Below, in pieces: positions 55,301-63,399 of a stretch of 64,000 nt of DNA. Made by a program: the position numbers and the translations under genes. Source of the stretch: Flammeovirgaceae bacterium (GTDB lineage: Bacteria > Bacteroidota > Bacteroidia > Cytophagales > Cyclobacteriaceae). Each line of letters starts with the position of its first letter. The first letter of the stretch is position 1. Below the pieces are notes generated by a model. It saw only the letters and a list, made by a program, of their open reading frames with translations, made no database searches and was not told the origin of the DNA. The stretch is from the NCBI GenBank assembly GCA_016712035.1, contig JADJRT010000010.1:100580-164579 (forward strand), given 5' to 3'.

Positions 55301-55715
55301 GGCGTTGGCAGGTATTGTAGTTCGTAACGGAATCTTGCTTGTTGAATTCACCGATCTATTGATTTCGCAAGGAGTAGAATTGAAAGAGGCGATTATTGAA
55401 GCGGCAAAAACCCGCATGACTCCAGTATTATTAACCGCGATGGCCGCAACCTTGGGCTTAATACCGCTCGCAGTTGGTTTCAATATTGATTTTATCACTC
55501 TATTCACAGAGTTCAATCCTCATATTTTCTTTGGTGGTGATAACGTGGCTTTCTGGGGTCCTCTTTCATGGACTATGATTTTCGGATTAATCTTTGGAAC
55601 GTTCTTAACACTGTTCTTAGTGCCTGTTATGTATTTAATGACAGCCCGATTGAAAGCTCGAATCTTTAAAAAGAAAAATCAGGAGGCGGTTGTAAATAAC
55701 CTGGCTGCTCATTAA
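52323..55715 (+). CDS. RND family efflux transporter (inner membrane pump)
   Basis: A 1130-residue proton-driven pump of the AcrB/MMPL-type RND family. It has twelve membrane helices and two large periplasmic loops, with the pseudo-repeat visible as FPQIFIATVYPGASPADIEN near the start. Helix 4 carries LALGIVVDDAIVVIEN, whose Asp pair takes part in proton relay, and the second half has GIVVRNGILLVEFTDLL. A His/Asp-rich cytosolic loop (MTAHDHDHDKSKFSKG) after helix 6 is unusual and might bind metal, though the motifs of the CusA/CzcA group are not evident. Ends at an intrinsic terminator. Intact frame over 3.4 kb. Confidence 0.93.
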   Translation: MQDIEKEFKPTSWSIDNKVSIYVGTIIICLAGILTYIGLPKENFPEVVFPQIFIATVYPGASPADIENLITKEIEKEVKSISGVKKVKSNSVQSFSNVIVEFETDIDVDKAKQEVSDAVDRAKPNLPSDLPDDPIVQEIDISEVPIMNVNLSGDYDLQTLKKYAEQMQDAIESIREIRRVDIVGALTREIQINIDMFKLAAAGVSLDDISMAVSSENVIIPGGQISVDGMKRSLTVNGEFTSASQIANIVIGSTMGGKIYLKDIAQVVDSHKEQESFARLDEKNVITLNVIKRSGENLIIASDEINKIVAQYQADVLPPGVNVTITADQSENTRITLHDLINTIIIGFILVTVILMFFMGVTNAIFVGLSVPISSFIAFLVFPSIGFTLNLMTLFSFLLALGIVVDDAIVVIENTHRVFDNGKVPIRKAAKIAAGEVFMPVLSGTLVVLAPFVPLAFWPGVIGKFMFFLPVTLIVTLLASLIVAYIMNPVFAADFMTAHDHDHDKSKFSKGFKVTAVVFASLALMAYLTGINGLGNFTVFLFAVYALYHFYLSRVISSFQTVGWPRVQEGYKKMVSWCLEGKRPVMVLVSVVALFFFSIWFTSVRKPPVVFFPKGDPNFIFAFIRMPIGTDQRVTDSVTRVVEKRVTEVVGKDNKIVKSIISNVAVGASEDQFAATNAQPHLGKVSVAFVTFAERDGQSTKEYLAKIREAVKGLKGAEVSVNQEANGPPTGKPVNIEVAAENFDDLVATASRVKRYLDSLQVPGVEELKSDFQNDKPEIVVKIDREKANREGISTAQIGMALNTAINGREISKFRDANDDYDITLQINESQRNDINTLMNLPLTYRDMASGGLVRQVPMSAIAKIEYANSFAGINRINEKRVITISSNVLGDANPNEVVAAIQDKVRDFSVPDGVTIKMTGEQEDQAETGAFLGVAAMVAVGLIFMILVTQFNSTSKPIIILSVIVFSVIGVLLGFSIFKMEISIVMSGVGLMALAGIVVRNGILLVEFTDLLISQGVELKEAIIEAAKTRMTPVLLTAMAATLGLIPLAVGFNIDFITLFTEFNPHIFFGGDNVAFWGPLSWTMIFGLIFGTFLTLFLVPVMYLMTARLKARIFKKKNQEAVVNNLAAH

Positions 55716-55734
55716 AAACCGGTTACAATATATT

Positions 55735-55769
55735 GAATCATCCTGCGTCTAACAGGATGATTCTTTTTT
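55735..55769 (+). terminator. Intrinsic terminator of the efflux operon
   Basis: A perfect 11-bp stem (GAATCATCCTG at 55735-55745 with 55753-55763), a 7-nt loop and a run of six T. It lies 20 bp after the pump gene and 7 bp before the next start codon. Confidence 0.9.
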
Positions 55770-55775
55770 CATAGT

Positions 55776-57026
55776 ATGCGATATAGACTTATGACCGCTT
55801 TCATCTTTATTATTGCGTTTCTGCTGATAGACATCTATGTGTTTCAGGCAGTTTTGGTTGTTAGTAAATCATGGGTTCCACTTTGGAAGAACATTGCCCG
55901 GTATGCATTCTGGATTCCTACCATCTTTTGTATAGCCGCATTACTTTGGTGGATGGCGGCTGATCCTTATAAAGTAGGAGCAGGGTTGCGCAACTGGATA
56001 CTAACAGCACTTTTTGCTACCTATTTTTCTAAGTTGTTCGGTGTGTTCTTCTTGTTGATCGATGATTTTCAGCGACTTGTTAGGTGGATCGCTCAACTAT
56101 TTTCTAAAAGGGAATCAAGTCCTATGGCAGGGGAGATAATTTCCAGATCGCAATTTTTATCGCAAACTGCGTTAGTGGCAAGTGCTATTCCCTTTGGCGC
56201 CATGGCCTATGGGATAATCTCAGGCGCCCACGATTATCGGATAAAGAGAGTTACTGTGAAACTGCAGAATCTGCCAGCTTCCTTTGATGGTATTCGTATC
56301 GCTCACCTGTCCGACATACATAGTGGAAGTTTTTTTAACAAGACCGCTGTGCGGGGAGGCGTGGATATGGTGATGAAAGAGAAACCAGATTTAATATTTT
56401 TTACGGGTGATCTTGTAAATAATGAAGCTGCTGAAGTAAAAGACTATATAGATGTGTTCAATAAATTCAAAGCTCCGTTAGGTGTTTATTCTGTTACTGG
56501 TAATCACGACTATGGCGATTATAAAAATTGGAGATCAAAAAAAGAGAAGGAACAAAACTTTAAAGATTTAGTAGAGGCTCATCGCTTACTAGGCTTTGAT
56601 TTATTGATGAACAAAAATCGATTCATCGAAGTGGATGGAGAAAAAATAGCCTTATTGGGTATTGAAAACTGGGGCGCAGGTCGGTTTGCCAAATATGGTA
56701 AGTTGGACTTGGCTTATTCAGGTTCTGAGGAGGCTCCGGTGAAAATATTATTATCCCACGATCCAAGTCACTGGGATGCCCAGGTTCGATCAACGCATCA
56801 AGATATAGACTTAATGCTTTCCGGTCACACGCATGGCTTTCAATTTGGTGTTGAGATTGGTGATTTTAAATGGAGCCCATCGCAATACGCTTATAAACAG
56901 TGGGCTGGACTATATACAGAAGGCAATCGACATTTATATGTTAATCGTGGCTTTGGTTATCTCGGTTATCCGGGTAGGATAGGCATGCCACCCGAACTTA
57001 CCATTATTGAATTGAAGCGGGCATAG
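55776..57026 (+). CDS. Membrane metallophosphoesterase
   Basis: A 416-residue protein with about four membrane helices in the first 150 residues (MTAFIFIIAFLLIDIYVFQA, FWIPTIFCIAALLWWMA, ALVASAIPFGAMAYGIISG) and a calcineurin-like phosphoesterase domain from about residue 165. All dimetal motifs are present: RIAHLSDIHSGSFF, FFTGDLVNNEAAE, VTGNHDYGDYKNW, ILLSHDPSHW and LMLSGHTHGFQFG. The group includes YkuE/LpxH-like enzymes acting on phospholipid or lipid A-type substrates at the membrane; the true substrate is unknown. Single gene, convergent with the phosphodiesterase gene. Confidence 0.9.
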   Translation: MRYRLMTAFIFIIAFLLIDIYVFQAVLVVSKSWVPLWKNIARYAFWIPTIFCIAALLWWMAADPYKVGAGLRNWILTALFATYFSKLFGVFFLLIDDFQRLVRWIAQLFSKRESSPMAGEIISRSQFLSQTALVASAIPFGAMAYGIISGAHDYRIKRVTVKLQNLPASFDGIRIAHLSDIHSGSFFNKTAVRGGVDMVMKEKPDLIFFTGDLVNNEAAEVKDYIDVFNKFKAPLGVYSVTGNHDYGDYKNWRSKKEKEQNFKDLVEAHRLLGFDLLMNKNRFIEVDGEKIALLGIENWGAGRFAKYGKLDLAYSGSEEAPVKILLSHDPSHWDAQVRSTHQDIDLMLSGHTHGFQFGVEIGDFKWSPSQYAYKQWAGLYTEGNRHLYVNRGFGYLGYPGRIGMPPELTIIELKRA

Positions 57027-57084
57027 TTTTATAAGGATTCACCAAGCAATGGTTCGCGTCTTTGCGAACTAATGAACAATAATT

Positions 57085-58178
57085 TTACTTCTTAACAATC
57101 CACCGATTCAAAGCATTGTCAGGAGATGCAACTATGATTTTGTAAAATCCAGTAGAAGATTCAGGTAACGTGAATGTGTATTTTCCTGAGCTTACCTCGG
57201 CCTTGCCTACTGATTTATAGCTATCCGTTTTTCCTTCTTTGAAGTTGTTGGTAGTGCTTACTTTAATTTCCACCATTCCCTTATCTTTCAAAGCATTCCA
57301 GGTAAGCGTTGTTTTCTTTCCTTCTTTGGTTGCCGTTAAATTGCTGATGGACACATTTTCCAAAAATGAAGTTCCATCAAATTCTTCACGTATTGATTGA
57401 GGTACATCTAGCTTCATGAAGCTAAGCACAGAAGGCGCGATGTCAACTGTGGTAGCGTTTTTGAAATGTGTGTTCAATGGTTTTGCATTAGTAACGATCC
57501 ATGTAGTTCGTTCCCGCTCACTTTGGCCACCATGGTCTTTACCTGTGGCCGCATCCCGGCCATGATCGGTGGTGATCACGATCATCCATTCTTCTCCAAA
57601 TTTTTCTTCACGCTCTTTAATGGCATTCCAGATTCGTCCTACTTGTACATCTGCTTTTTCTATCGCATCGGTAAACTGAGGACTATCGCCAAACTGTGTG
57701 GAATTTTTAAAGTATCTAATTCCAATCCATCGTAAGTATAATCGAGTTTAAAATTTCCGGCAGAAGACAATCCTTCACCTACTAATATAGTACGATTGTC
57801 TGTCCAGGAAGAGTATATCGCTGTTTCAATTTTTGAGTTAACCGATTTCGCAATTCTGAATACATTCCAATAATTGTAATTGGGTTGCTTGATGTTATTG
57901 TCCCATACGTTATGCTTATTTGTCCAGGTGCCGGTAATCACATTTGCATAGCCAACAGCTGAGATAGTAGGAGACTGGCTGTAGCCACCCTTTTCCCCGC
58001 CTTGATAGGAGCGGGTATATCCACCATGCAATGCAATTTCATCCAGCACGGGCGTGTTTACTTTCTCAACTACATCGGCAGGAATGCCATCGAGAATTAT
58101 AATAACAGCTTTACGCTGTGAGTAGGTATTGGCGAACACACAGGTGAGTAAGATCGGCAGTAAAAATCGTATTTTCAT
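57085..58178 (-). CDS. Alkaline-phosphatase-superfamily phosphodiesterase, exported (frame broken)
   Basis: About 364 residues after one repair. The signal peptide is FLLPILLTCVFANTYSQ. Metal and catalytic motifs are RKAVIIILDGIPADVVEKVN, the nucleophile region SQSPTISAVGYANVITGTW, GDSPQFTDAIEKADVQVGR and VITTDHGRDAATGKDHGGQS. The C-terminal 100 residues (TLTWNALKDKGMVEIKVST, YKIIVASPDNALNRWIVKK) form a beta-sandwich of FnIII type. The frame breaks in the T-run 57704-57708 (A-run on the coding strand). It is of the nucleotide pyrophosphatase/phosphodiesterase type, acting in the periplasm or outside. Confidence 0.84.
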
Positions 58179-58317
58179 TTATAGGATTAATTAGAAATCG
58201 CAGTACGAAAGATAAATAATTCAATTAATTTTTATAGTTTCTTCAAGGAGTCAAATTAAAGTATTTGGAATATTGTTGCTTTGCAAAGCAGACAACGGGT
58301 ATTTTGAAGAACTCTGG

Positions 58318-59164
58318 TTAGGTAACATATCTTGTAGGTGTTTTTCTGGTTATTTTTTTAAACGTGCGATTGAAGTGTGATAAGTTGGCAAACCCTGTTT
58401 CGAAGCAAATCTCCTGAATACTTTTTTCTTTTTCGATTAACATTTTACAAGCATTACTCACGCGAACCTCATTAAGAAAGTTTGTATACGTTTTTCCTGT
58501 ACGTAGTTTAAAGTATCTGCAAAAAGCTTCTGTAGATAAGTTAGCTACATCAGCAACTTCCTTAATTTTTACTTTTCGAAAACTTTGGGTCAATGAAAAC
58601 TGAAGTATATCATTCATACGTTTACCCTCAGATCCACTAAATCTGATTTTAGAACCTGCAGCTGATAATGACTTTAGATCTTGTGATTCACTTAAAGTTT
58701 TGAGTAGTTGAATGAATGAAAGTAGTCTTTCAATACCAGTTAGCTTGATTAAATCTTCAATTAGTTTTGTGAGTTTAAGATTAGTATCGTTCTCTATGCG
58801 ATAGCCAACACCAGCATGGGTGATGAAATTCGAATGGTAACTAACTCGTTAAGTTGCCAAAAGTTTTCACCCGCATATTTTTCATCGAAGTAGAGAGAAA
58901 TACCGCTTACCCGCGATTTACTTTTACTAGTTGATTCATCACTTCTGAACACATGGGGTTGATTACTTCCAATTAAAAAAAGATCTCCTGAAGAAAACCT
59001 ACCCACGTAGTCACCCGCAATCAAGGTTCCAGCTCCTTTTTTATAAGCATAATTTGGTTCTCCGGATGTTGATGCAGTTTATCGTAGAACTTGGGTGCGC
59101 TATCCGTTTGAATCCGAAATGCCTCTTTATTAATCTTGGGGACTTGAAAGGGTATTACTTTCAT
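58318..59164 (-). CDS. AraC family transcriptional regulator (two frame breaks)
   Basis: About 282 residues after repair, starting at the ATG at 59164 (MKVIPFQVPKINKEAFRIQT). The N-terminal part is a cupin-like sensor domain (LHQHPENQIMLIKKGAGTLI, FSSGDLFLIGSNQPHVFRSD). The C-terminal HTH pair is at about residues 185-282 (VKIKEVADVANLSTEAFCRY and SIQEICFETGFANLSHFNRT). One break is in the T-run 59037-59042 and another lies near 58826-58830, after ELVTIR. It is divergent from the hydroxyproline-type catabolic genes and is their likely regulator. Confidence 0.87.
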
Positions 59165-59267
59165 ACTACACTTATTTTGATATAAAAAATTATAAAGGTC
59201 TTTCAAAAATAGTCAAAATACTACCATATCCCACTATTTCAGCGTAACCAATACCTGCTCGACTTTG

Positions 59268-59275
59268 TACTTTTG
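59268..59275 (+). promoter_or_regulatory. Candidate -7 element of the catabolic operon
   Basis: TACTTTTG matches the Bacteroidota -7 consensus TAnnTTTG and lies 30 bp before the first gene of the operon, in the gap shared with the divergent AraC gene. No good -33 TTTG is seen at the expected distance, in keeping with an activator-dependent promoter. Confidence 0.45.
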
Positions 59276-59305
59276 ACGTACTAATAAATTTAAAACCAAC
59301 CTGTT

Positions 59306-60208
59306 ATGTCAATTCAATGGAAAGGCGTTTTCCCTGCACTCACAACAAAGTTTACAGCTGATGATAAACTTGATTTTCCACTTTTCGATAAAAATTTAAA
59401 AGCGCAGCTAGACGCTGGCGTGGAAGGAGTAATTCTGGGTGGTACGCTTGGGGAAGCAAGTGTGCTCAGTAATGAAGAGAAGTTTGATTTGGTGAAGCAT
59501 ACCGTTGAAAAAGTAGCAGGCAAAGTTCCGGTTGTAATGAATATTGCTGAAGGCAGCACGCGCGAAGCGGTTAAGCTTGCAGCCGAAGCGGAAAAGTGTG
59601 GCGCTAAAGGATTGATGATGTTGCCTCCTATGCGATACAAATCTGACCACCGGGAGACCGTTGCTTATTTTAAAGCAGTAGCGGAGACAAGCAGTTTGCC
59701 AATTATGATTTATAATAATCCTGTTGATTATAAAATTGAAGTTACGCTCGACATGTTTGCGGAACTGACTGAAAACAAAAGTATACAAGCCGTTAAAGAA
59801 TCTACGCGCGATGTTTCAAATGTTACACGAATGATCAATAAATTTGGAGATCGTTTTAAGATTTTATGTGGTGTTGATACGATTGCCATGGAAGAATTGA
59901 TGTTGGGTGCCGATGGTTGGGTAGCAGGGCTTGTGTGCGCATTTCCAAATGAGACGGTGTCAGTTTATAAATTAACCAAGGCGGGTAAAATTCAGGAAGC
60001 GCTAAAAATTTATCGCTGGTTTCTTCCCTTGTTGGAGTTAGACCTTCAACCTAAATTGGTTCAATACATCAAACTGGCCGAGCAAGAAGCAGGTATTGGT
60101 TCTGAAACGGTGCGAGCCCCACGATTAACACTCATTGGCGAAGAGCGTGAGCGTGTATTGAAAATAATACGCGATGGAATTAAAGCAAGACCGAAGCTTG
60201 ATATTTAA
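59306..60208 (+). CDS. DHDPS-family lyase, probable 1-pyrroline-4-hydroxy-2-carboxylate deaminase
   Basis: A 300-residue class I aldolase-fold enzyme. Family motifs are GVFPALTTKFTADDKLDF, VILGGTLGEASVLSNEEKF, the catalytic Tyr region MIYNNPVDYKIEVTLDM and the Schiff-base Lys in IQAVKESTRDVSNVTRM. True DapA is usually linked to lysine genes; here the next genes encode a semialdehyde dehydrogenase, a hydroxyproline epimerase-type racemase and a D-amino-acid dehydrogenase. The set matches the route hydroxyproline to 2-oxoglutarate, where this enzyme would deaminate and dehydrate pyrroline-4-hydroxy-2-carboxylate to 2-oxoglutarate semialdehyde. The assignment is by context. Confidence 0.82.
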   Translation: MSIQWKGVFPALTTKFTADDKLDFPLFDKNLKAQLDAGVEGVILGGTLGEASVLSNEEKFDLVKHTVEKVAGKVPVVMNIAEGSTREAVKLAAEAEKCGAKGLMMLPPMRYKSDHRETVAYFKAVAETSSLPIMIYNNPVDYKIEVTLDMFAELTENKSIQAVKESTRDVSNVTRMINKFGDRFKILCGVDTIAMEELMLGADGWVAGLVCAFPNETVSVYKLTKAGKIQEALKIYRWFLPLLELDLQPKLVQYIKLAEQEAGIGSETVRAPRLTLIGEERERVLKIIRDGIKARPKLDI

Positions 60209-60296
60209 AATTCTTGATTGGATTTTAATAATTTGATGCTTGTAACCGCTTACCGAATACTGATCACCGTTTACTAAATACTAACGACTCAATACT

Positions 60297-61775
60297 ATGG
60301 CACATAAAGACGCAACCCTAGAAGAAGTTGATCAAGCCTTAAAAGAGGCCCAACTAGCCTTCCTTTCATACAAAAATTTTTCTGGTAAAAAGAAAGCAAC
60401 ATTTCTTCGGGCTATTGCGGATGAAATAGAAGCTTTGGGTGCAGCGCTAGTTTCCATTGCAATGAAAGAAACAAATCTCCCGGAGGCTCGTATTGTTGGT
60501 GAGCGCGGTCGAACCACACATCATTGTCGCATGTTTGCTGATTTGGTTGAGGAAGGCTCGTGGTTGGAAGCAAGAGTTGATACTGCGTTACCCAATCGGG
60601 TGCCAGCACCAAAACCTGATCTTAGAAAAATGCTCGTGCCACTGGGTCCTGTTGTTGTTTTTGGCGCAGCTAATTTCCCATTAGCATATTCCACAGCTGG
60701 TGGCGATACGGCTTCTGCATTAGCGGGCGGTTGTCCGGTAATTGTAAAAGCACATCCAGCACATGCAGGCACATCTGAACTTGTTGCCAAAGCAATCTTT
60801 ACGGCAATTGAAAAAACAGGAATGCCTAAAGGTGTATTCCAACATTTGTATGGAGCAGGTTTTGAAGTAGGACAAGCATTAGTAAAAAATCCACTGACAA
60901 AAGCGGTTGGATTCACGGGATCATTAGCAGGTGGCAAGGCGTTGTTTGATTTAGCGAACCAACGTCCGGAACCCATACCCGTGTTTGCAGAAATGAGTAG
61001 CATTAACCCGATAATTCTTTTGCCAGAAACCTTGAACCGTGATGCTGATAAAACTGCTGCAACACTGGCAGGTTCTATTACACTTGGCGTTGGACAGTTT
61101 TGTACTAATCCAGGATTAATACTCGCTATAGAAGGAGCAGGGTTAGATCAGTTTATTAAATCTCTGGGTACTGAAATAGAAAAGGCTATACCGTCTACCA
61201 TGCTACATCAAGGCATTGCAGATAATTATTCAAAAAAACTTAAGAATGCGTTAGCGCAAAAAGGTGTTAAGGTTGAAGCATCAGCTTCCGCAGAAGGTAC
61301 TTCCGCTCAGGGACGACCTACAGTTGCATCTGTTTCTGCTTCTGACTTCGCAAAGAATCCCGCATTAGCGGAAGAAGTATTCGGACCTTTTTCACTGATT
61401 GTACGATGTAAGGATATGAAAGAGTTAAACACTGTTGTCAATTATGCACACGGTCAGCTTACGGCAAGTATCATTGCTGATGAAAGTGAAATATTAAATT
61501 ATAAAAGTCTGATAAACTCGCTTGTTGAAAAAGCAGGTCGGTTAGTTATTAATGGTGTGCCTACTGGAGTAGAGGTTGTTGCCGCTCAAAATCATGGCGG
61601 TCCATTTCCTGCTACTACCGATTCGCGATTTACGGCCGTTGGTACAGATTCTATCAAAAGATTTGTTCGACCAGTCTCTTTTCAAAATTTTCCTGATACA
61701 CTGCTACCGGATGAATTAAAGGAATCGAATCCATTAACTATCTGGCGACTTTACAATGGAGAGTGGCGAAAATGA
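60297..61775 (+). CDS. 2,5-dioxovalerate (2-oxoglutarate semialdehyde) dehydrogenase
   Basis: A 492-residue NAD(P)-dependent aldehyde dehydrogenase. Motifs: VVVFGAANFPLAYSTAGGDT, the coenzyme loop GFTGSLAGGKALFDLA, the general base region FAEMSSINPIILLP, and the nucleophile Cys in GVGQFCTNPGLIL. EEVFGPFSLIV and the NGVPTGVEV region close the pattern of the 2,5-dioxovalerate branch. Members of that branch usually carry an N-terminal strand of about 25-30 residues before DATLEEVDQAL; here the frame begins almost at that point, so the first strand is missing or the start region holds an indel. It would form 2-oxoglutarate, the last step of the pathway. Confidence 0.87.
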   Translation: MAHKDATLEEVDQALKEAQLAFLSYKNFSGKKKATFLRAIADEIEALGAALVSIAMKETNLPEARIVGERGRTTHHCRMFADLVEEGSWLEARVDTALPNRVPAPKPDLRKMLVPLGPVVVFGAANFPLAYSTAGGDTASALAGGCPVIVKAHPAHAGTSELVAKAIFTAIEKTGMPKGVFQHLYGAGFEVGQALVKNPLTKAVGFTGSLAGGKALFDLANQRPEPIPVFAEMSSINPIILLPETLNRDADKTAATLAGSITLGVGQFCTNPGLILAIEGAGLDQFIKSLGTEIEKAIPSTMLHQGIADNYSKKLKNALAQKGVKVEASASAEGTSAQGRPTVASVSASDFAKNPALAEEVFGPFSLIVRCKDMKELNTVVNYAHGQLTASIIADESEILNYKSLINSLVEKAGRLVINGVPTGVEVVAAQNHGGPFPATTDSRFTAVGTDSIKRFVRPVSFQNFPDTLLPDELKESNPLTIWRLYNGEWRK

Positions 61776-61783
61776 TACTGGCC

Positions 61784-61831
61784 GCTGGATACTGGTAGCT
61801 CGTTACTTGCTATATGCGTCCAGTATCCAGC
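61784..61831. repeat. Intergenic inverted repeat with GGATACTGG units
   Basis: GCTGGATACTGG (61784-61795) and CCAGTATCCAGC (61820-61831) are exact complements 24 nt apart, between the dehydrogenase and epimerase genes. No T-tract follows. The stuttering TACTGG/CCAGTA units look like a dispersed intergenic repeat. Confidence 0.6.
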
Positions 61832-61874
61832 ATCGAGTATCTGAAATTAATGCCTATACTAATCTTAAAGAACT

Positions 61875-62884
61875 GTGAAAGAATCATTAAGCAAATTCAC
61901 GTGCATCGATGCGCATACCTGTGGTAACCCGGTGCGATTGGTTGCTGAGGGTGGCCCTTTGTTGGAAGGAAAGAACATGAGCGAAAAACGTCAACACTTT
62001 TTGCGCGAGTATGATTGGATACGTAAAGGGTTAATGTTTGAGCCACGTGGACATGACATGATGAGTGGAAGCATTTTGTATCCGCCTTCCGATCCGGCCA
62101 ACGATGTGGGTGTTCTCTTTATAGAAACCAGCGGCTGCTTGCCCATGTGTGGGCATGGAACCATCGGTACTGTAACTATTGCTATTGAAGAGGGATTAGT
62201 CATTCCTAAAATACCTGGAGTTTTAAACCTCGAAGTTCCCGCGGGTTTAGTACGGATTGAGTATAAACAAGAAGGTAAAAAAGTAAAGTCTGTTAAGATC
62301 AGAAATGTTAAAGCCTATCTGGCAGCTGAAAATATAAGTGCCGAATGTCCTGATCTGGGCGAGTTAACCTTGGACGTTTCTTATGGTGGAAATTTTTACG
62401 CCATTGTAGATGTGCAAAAAAACTTTAAAGGCATCGATCATTACACGGCTGATCAACTTGTGTCGTGGAGCAGGGAGTTGAGAAAAGATATTAACAAGAA
62501 ATATAAATTCGTGCATCCTGAAAATCCGACCATCAATAGCTGCAGTCACATCTTGTGGACTGGCAAAACAATTGATCCAACGTCAACCGCACGCAATGCT
62601 GTTTTTTATGGAGATAAAGCCATTGATCGCTCACCCTGCGGTACAGGTACTTCGGCACGGTTAGCGCAATGGTTTACTAAAGGCAAATTAAACCGGGTGA
62701 AGAATTTATTCATGAAAGTATTATTGGCTCAAAGTTTATAGGTAGGATAGAAGAGGTAACAGAACTTGCTGGCAAGCCTGCCATTATTCCAAGTGTAGAA
62801 GGATGGGCTAAAATTTATGGACACAATACAATTACGATAGATCCTGATGATGATCCGTATGCGTATGGGTTTCAGGTTATTTAA
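61875..62884 (+). CDS. Proline racemase family protein, probable 4-hydroxyproline epimerase (frame broken)
   Basis: About 336 residues after one repair, starting at GTG 61875. Both catalytic Cys are present: PMCGHGTIGTVTIAIEEG and SPCGTGTSARLAQWFTKG, so it is an epimerase or racemase and not the Thr-bearing 3-hydroxyproline dehydratase. N-terminal TCIDAHTCGNPVRLVAEGGP is typical. One A is missing near 62689-62692; with it the frame runs KLKPGEEFIHESIIGSKFIG to a normal end YAYGFQVI. It would convert trans-4-hydroxy-L-proline to cis-4-hydroxy-D-proline, the substrate of the flavoenzyme downstream. Confidence 0.88.
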
Positions 62885-62938
62885 ATGGATATTGAATACT
62901 GCTATTGAATCTTAAATTTAGAATAGAATTATTAATTT

Positions 62939-63330
62939 ATGAATTATCGCAAATGAGTTGTCTGAGGAACTAATAAAAAGATTCAGGCTGTTTTAATTCA
63001 TAGTGTCTTTGACGTTACCTAAGTTTGAGCAGTTTGAAGAAGCTCAGCAGATAAGACGATCTTGTAAGTCTAACAAGAACACTAATATAGTAATGAAGAT
63101 TTGGAAGGAGGCAAAGTATAAACAGGATTTCATTCGATTTCTTATAATAGCTCAAGCTTCAAATGATGAAACAATTGATCACCTTGAAATGCTTTATGAA
63201 ACAAAATCATTAACCGATCAGAAATTGTTTTAATAACAGCTATGTAAGATTGACACGTTTGAGAAGAAGTAAATGAATTTCATCAAAATAGTTGAGCAAG
63301 ATAAATGGTCAAGTAACTCAAGTGAGAATC
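62939..63330 (+). pseudogene. Decayed four-helix-bundle (S23-type) gene
   Basis: Fragments of one protein are found in different frames: ATG at 62939 (MNYRK), then ELSEELIKRFRLF with a stop after it, then LTLPKFEQFEEAQQIRRSCKS, a damaged stretch where the family has a GYGRR-like turn, then YKQDFIRFLIIAQASNDETI and DHLEMLYETKSLTDQKLF, and finally MNFIKIVEQDKW. The order matches the four-helix bundle / 23S rRNA intervening-sequence protein family, small solo genes scattered in Bacteroidota. There are several lesions including an internal stop, so this looks more like true decay than single sequencing errors. It interrupts the catabolic operon between the epimerase and the flavoenzyme. Confidence 0.62.
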
Positions 63331-63399
63331 TAGATCGGAATACGCTCAATCAATTGCCAACAATCAAAATAATTTCGTGCTCCATTACGATCAATATCA

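Noticed and set aside
57052..57069. Terminator between the metallophosphoesterase and phosphodiesterase genes
   Set aside because: GTTCGC/GCGAAC gives only a 6-bp stem with no T-tract.
59306..60208. DapA of lysine synthesis
   Set aside because: The fold and catalytic residues fit, but the gene sits in a hydroxyproline-type catabolic cluster with an AraC regulator and no lysine genes nearby.
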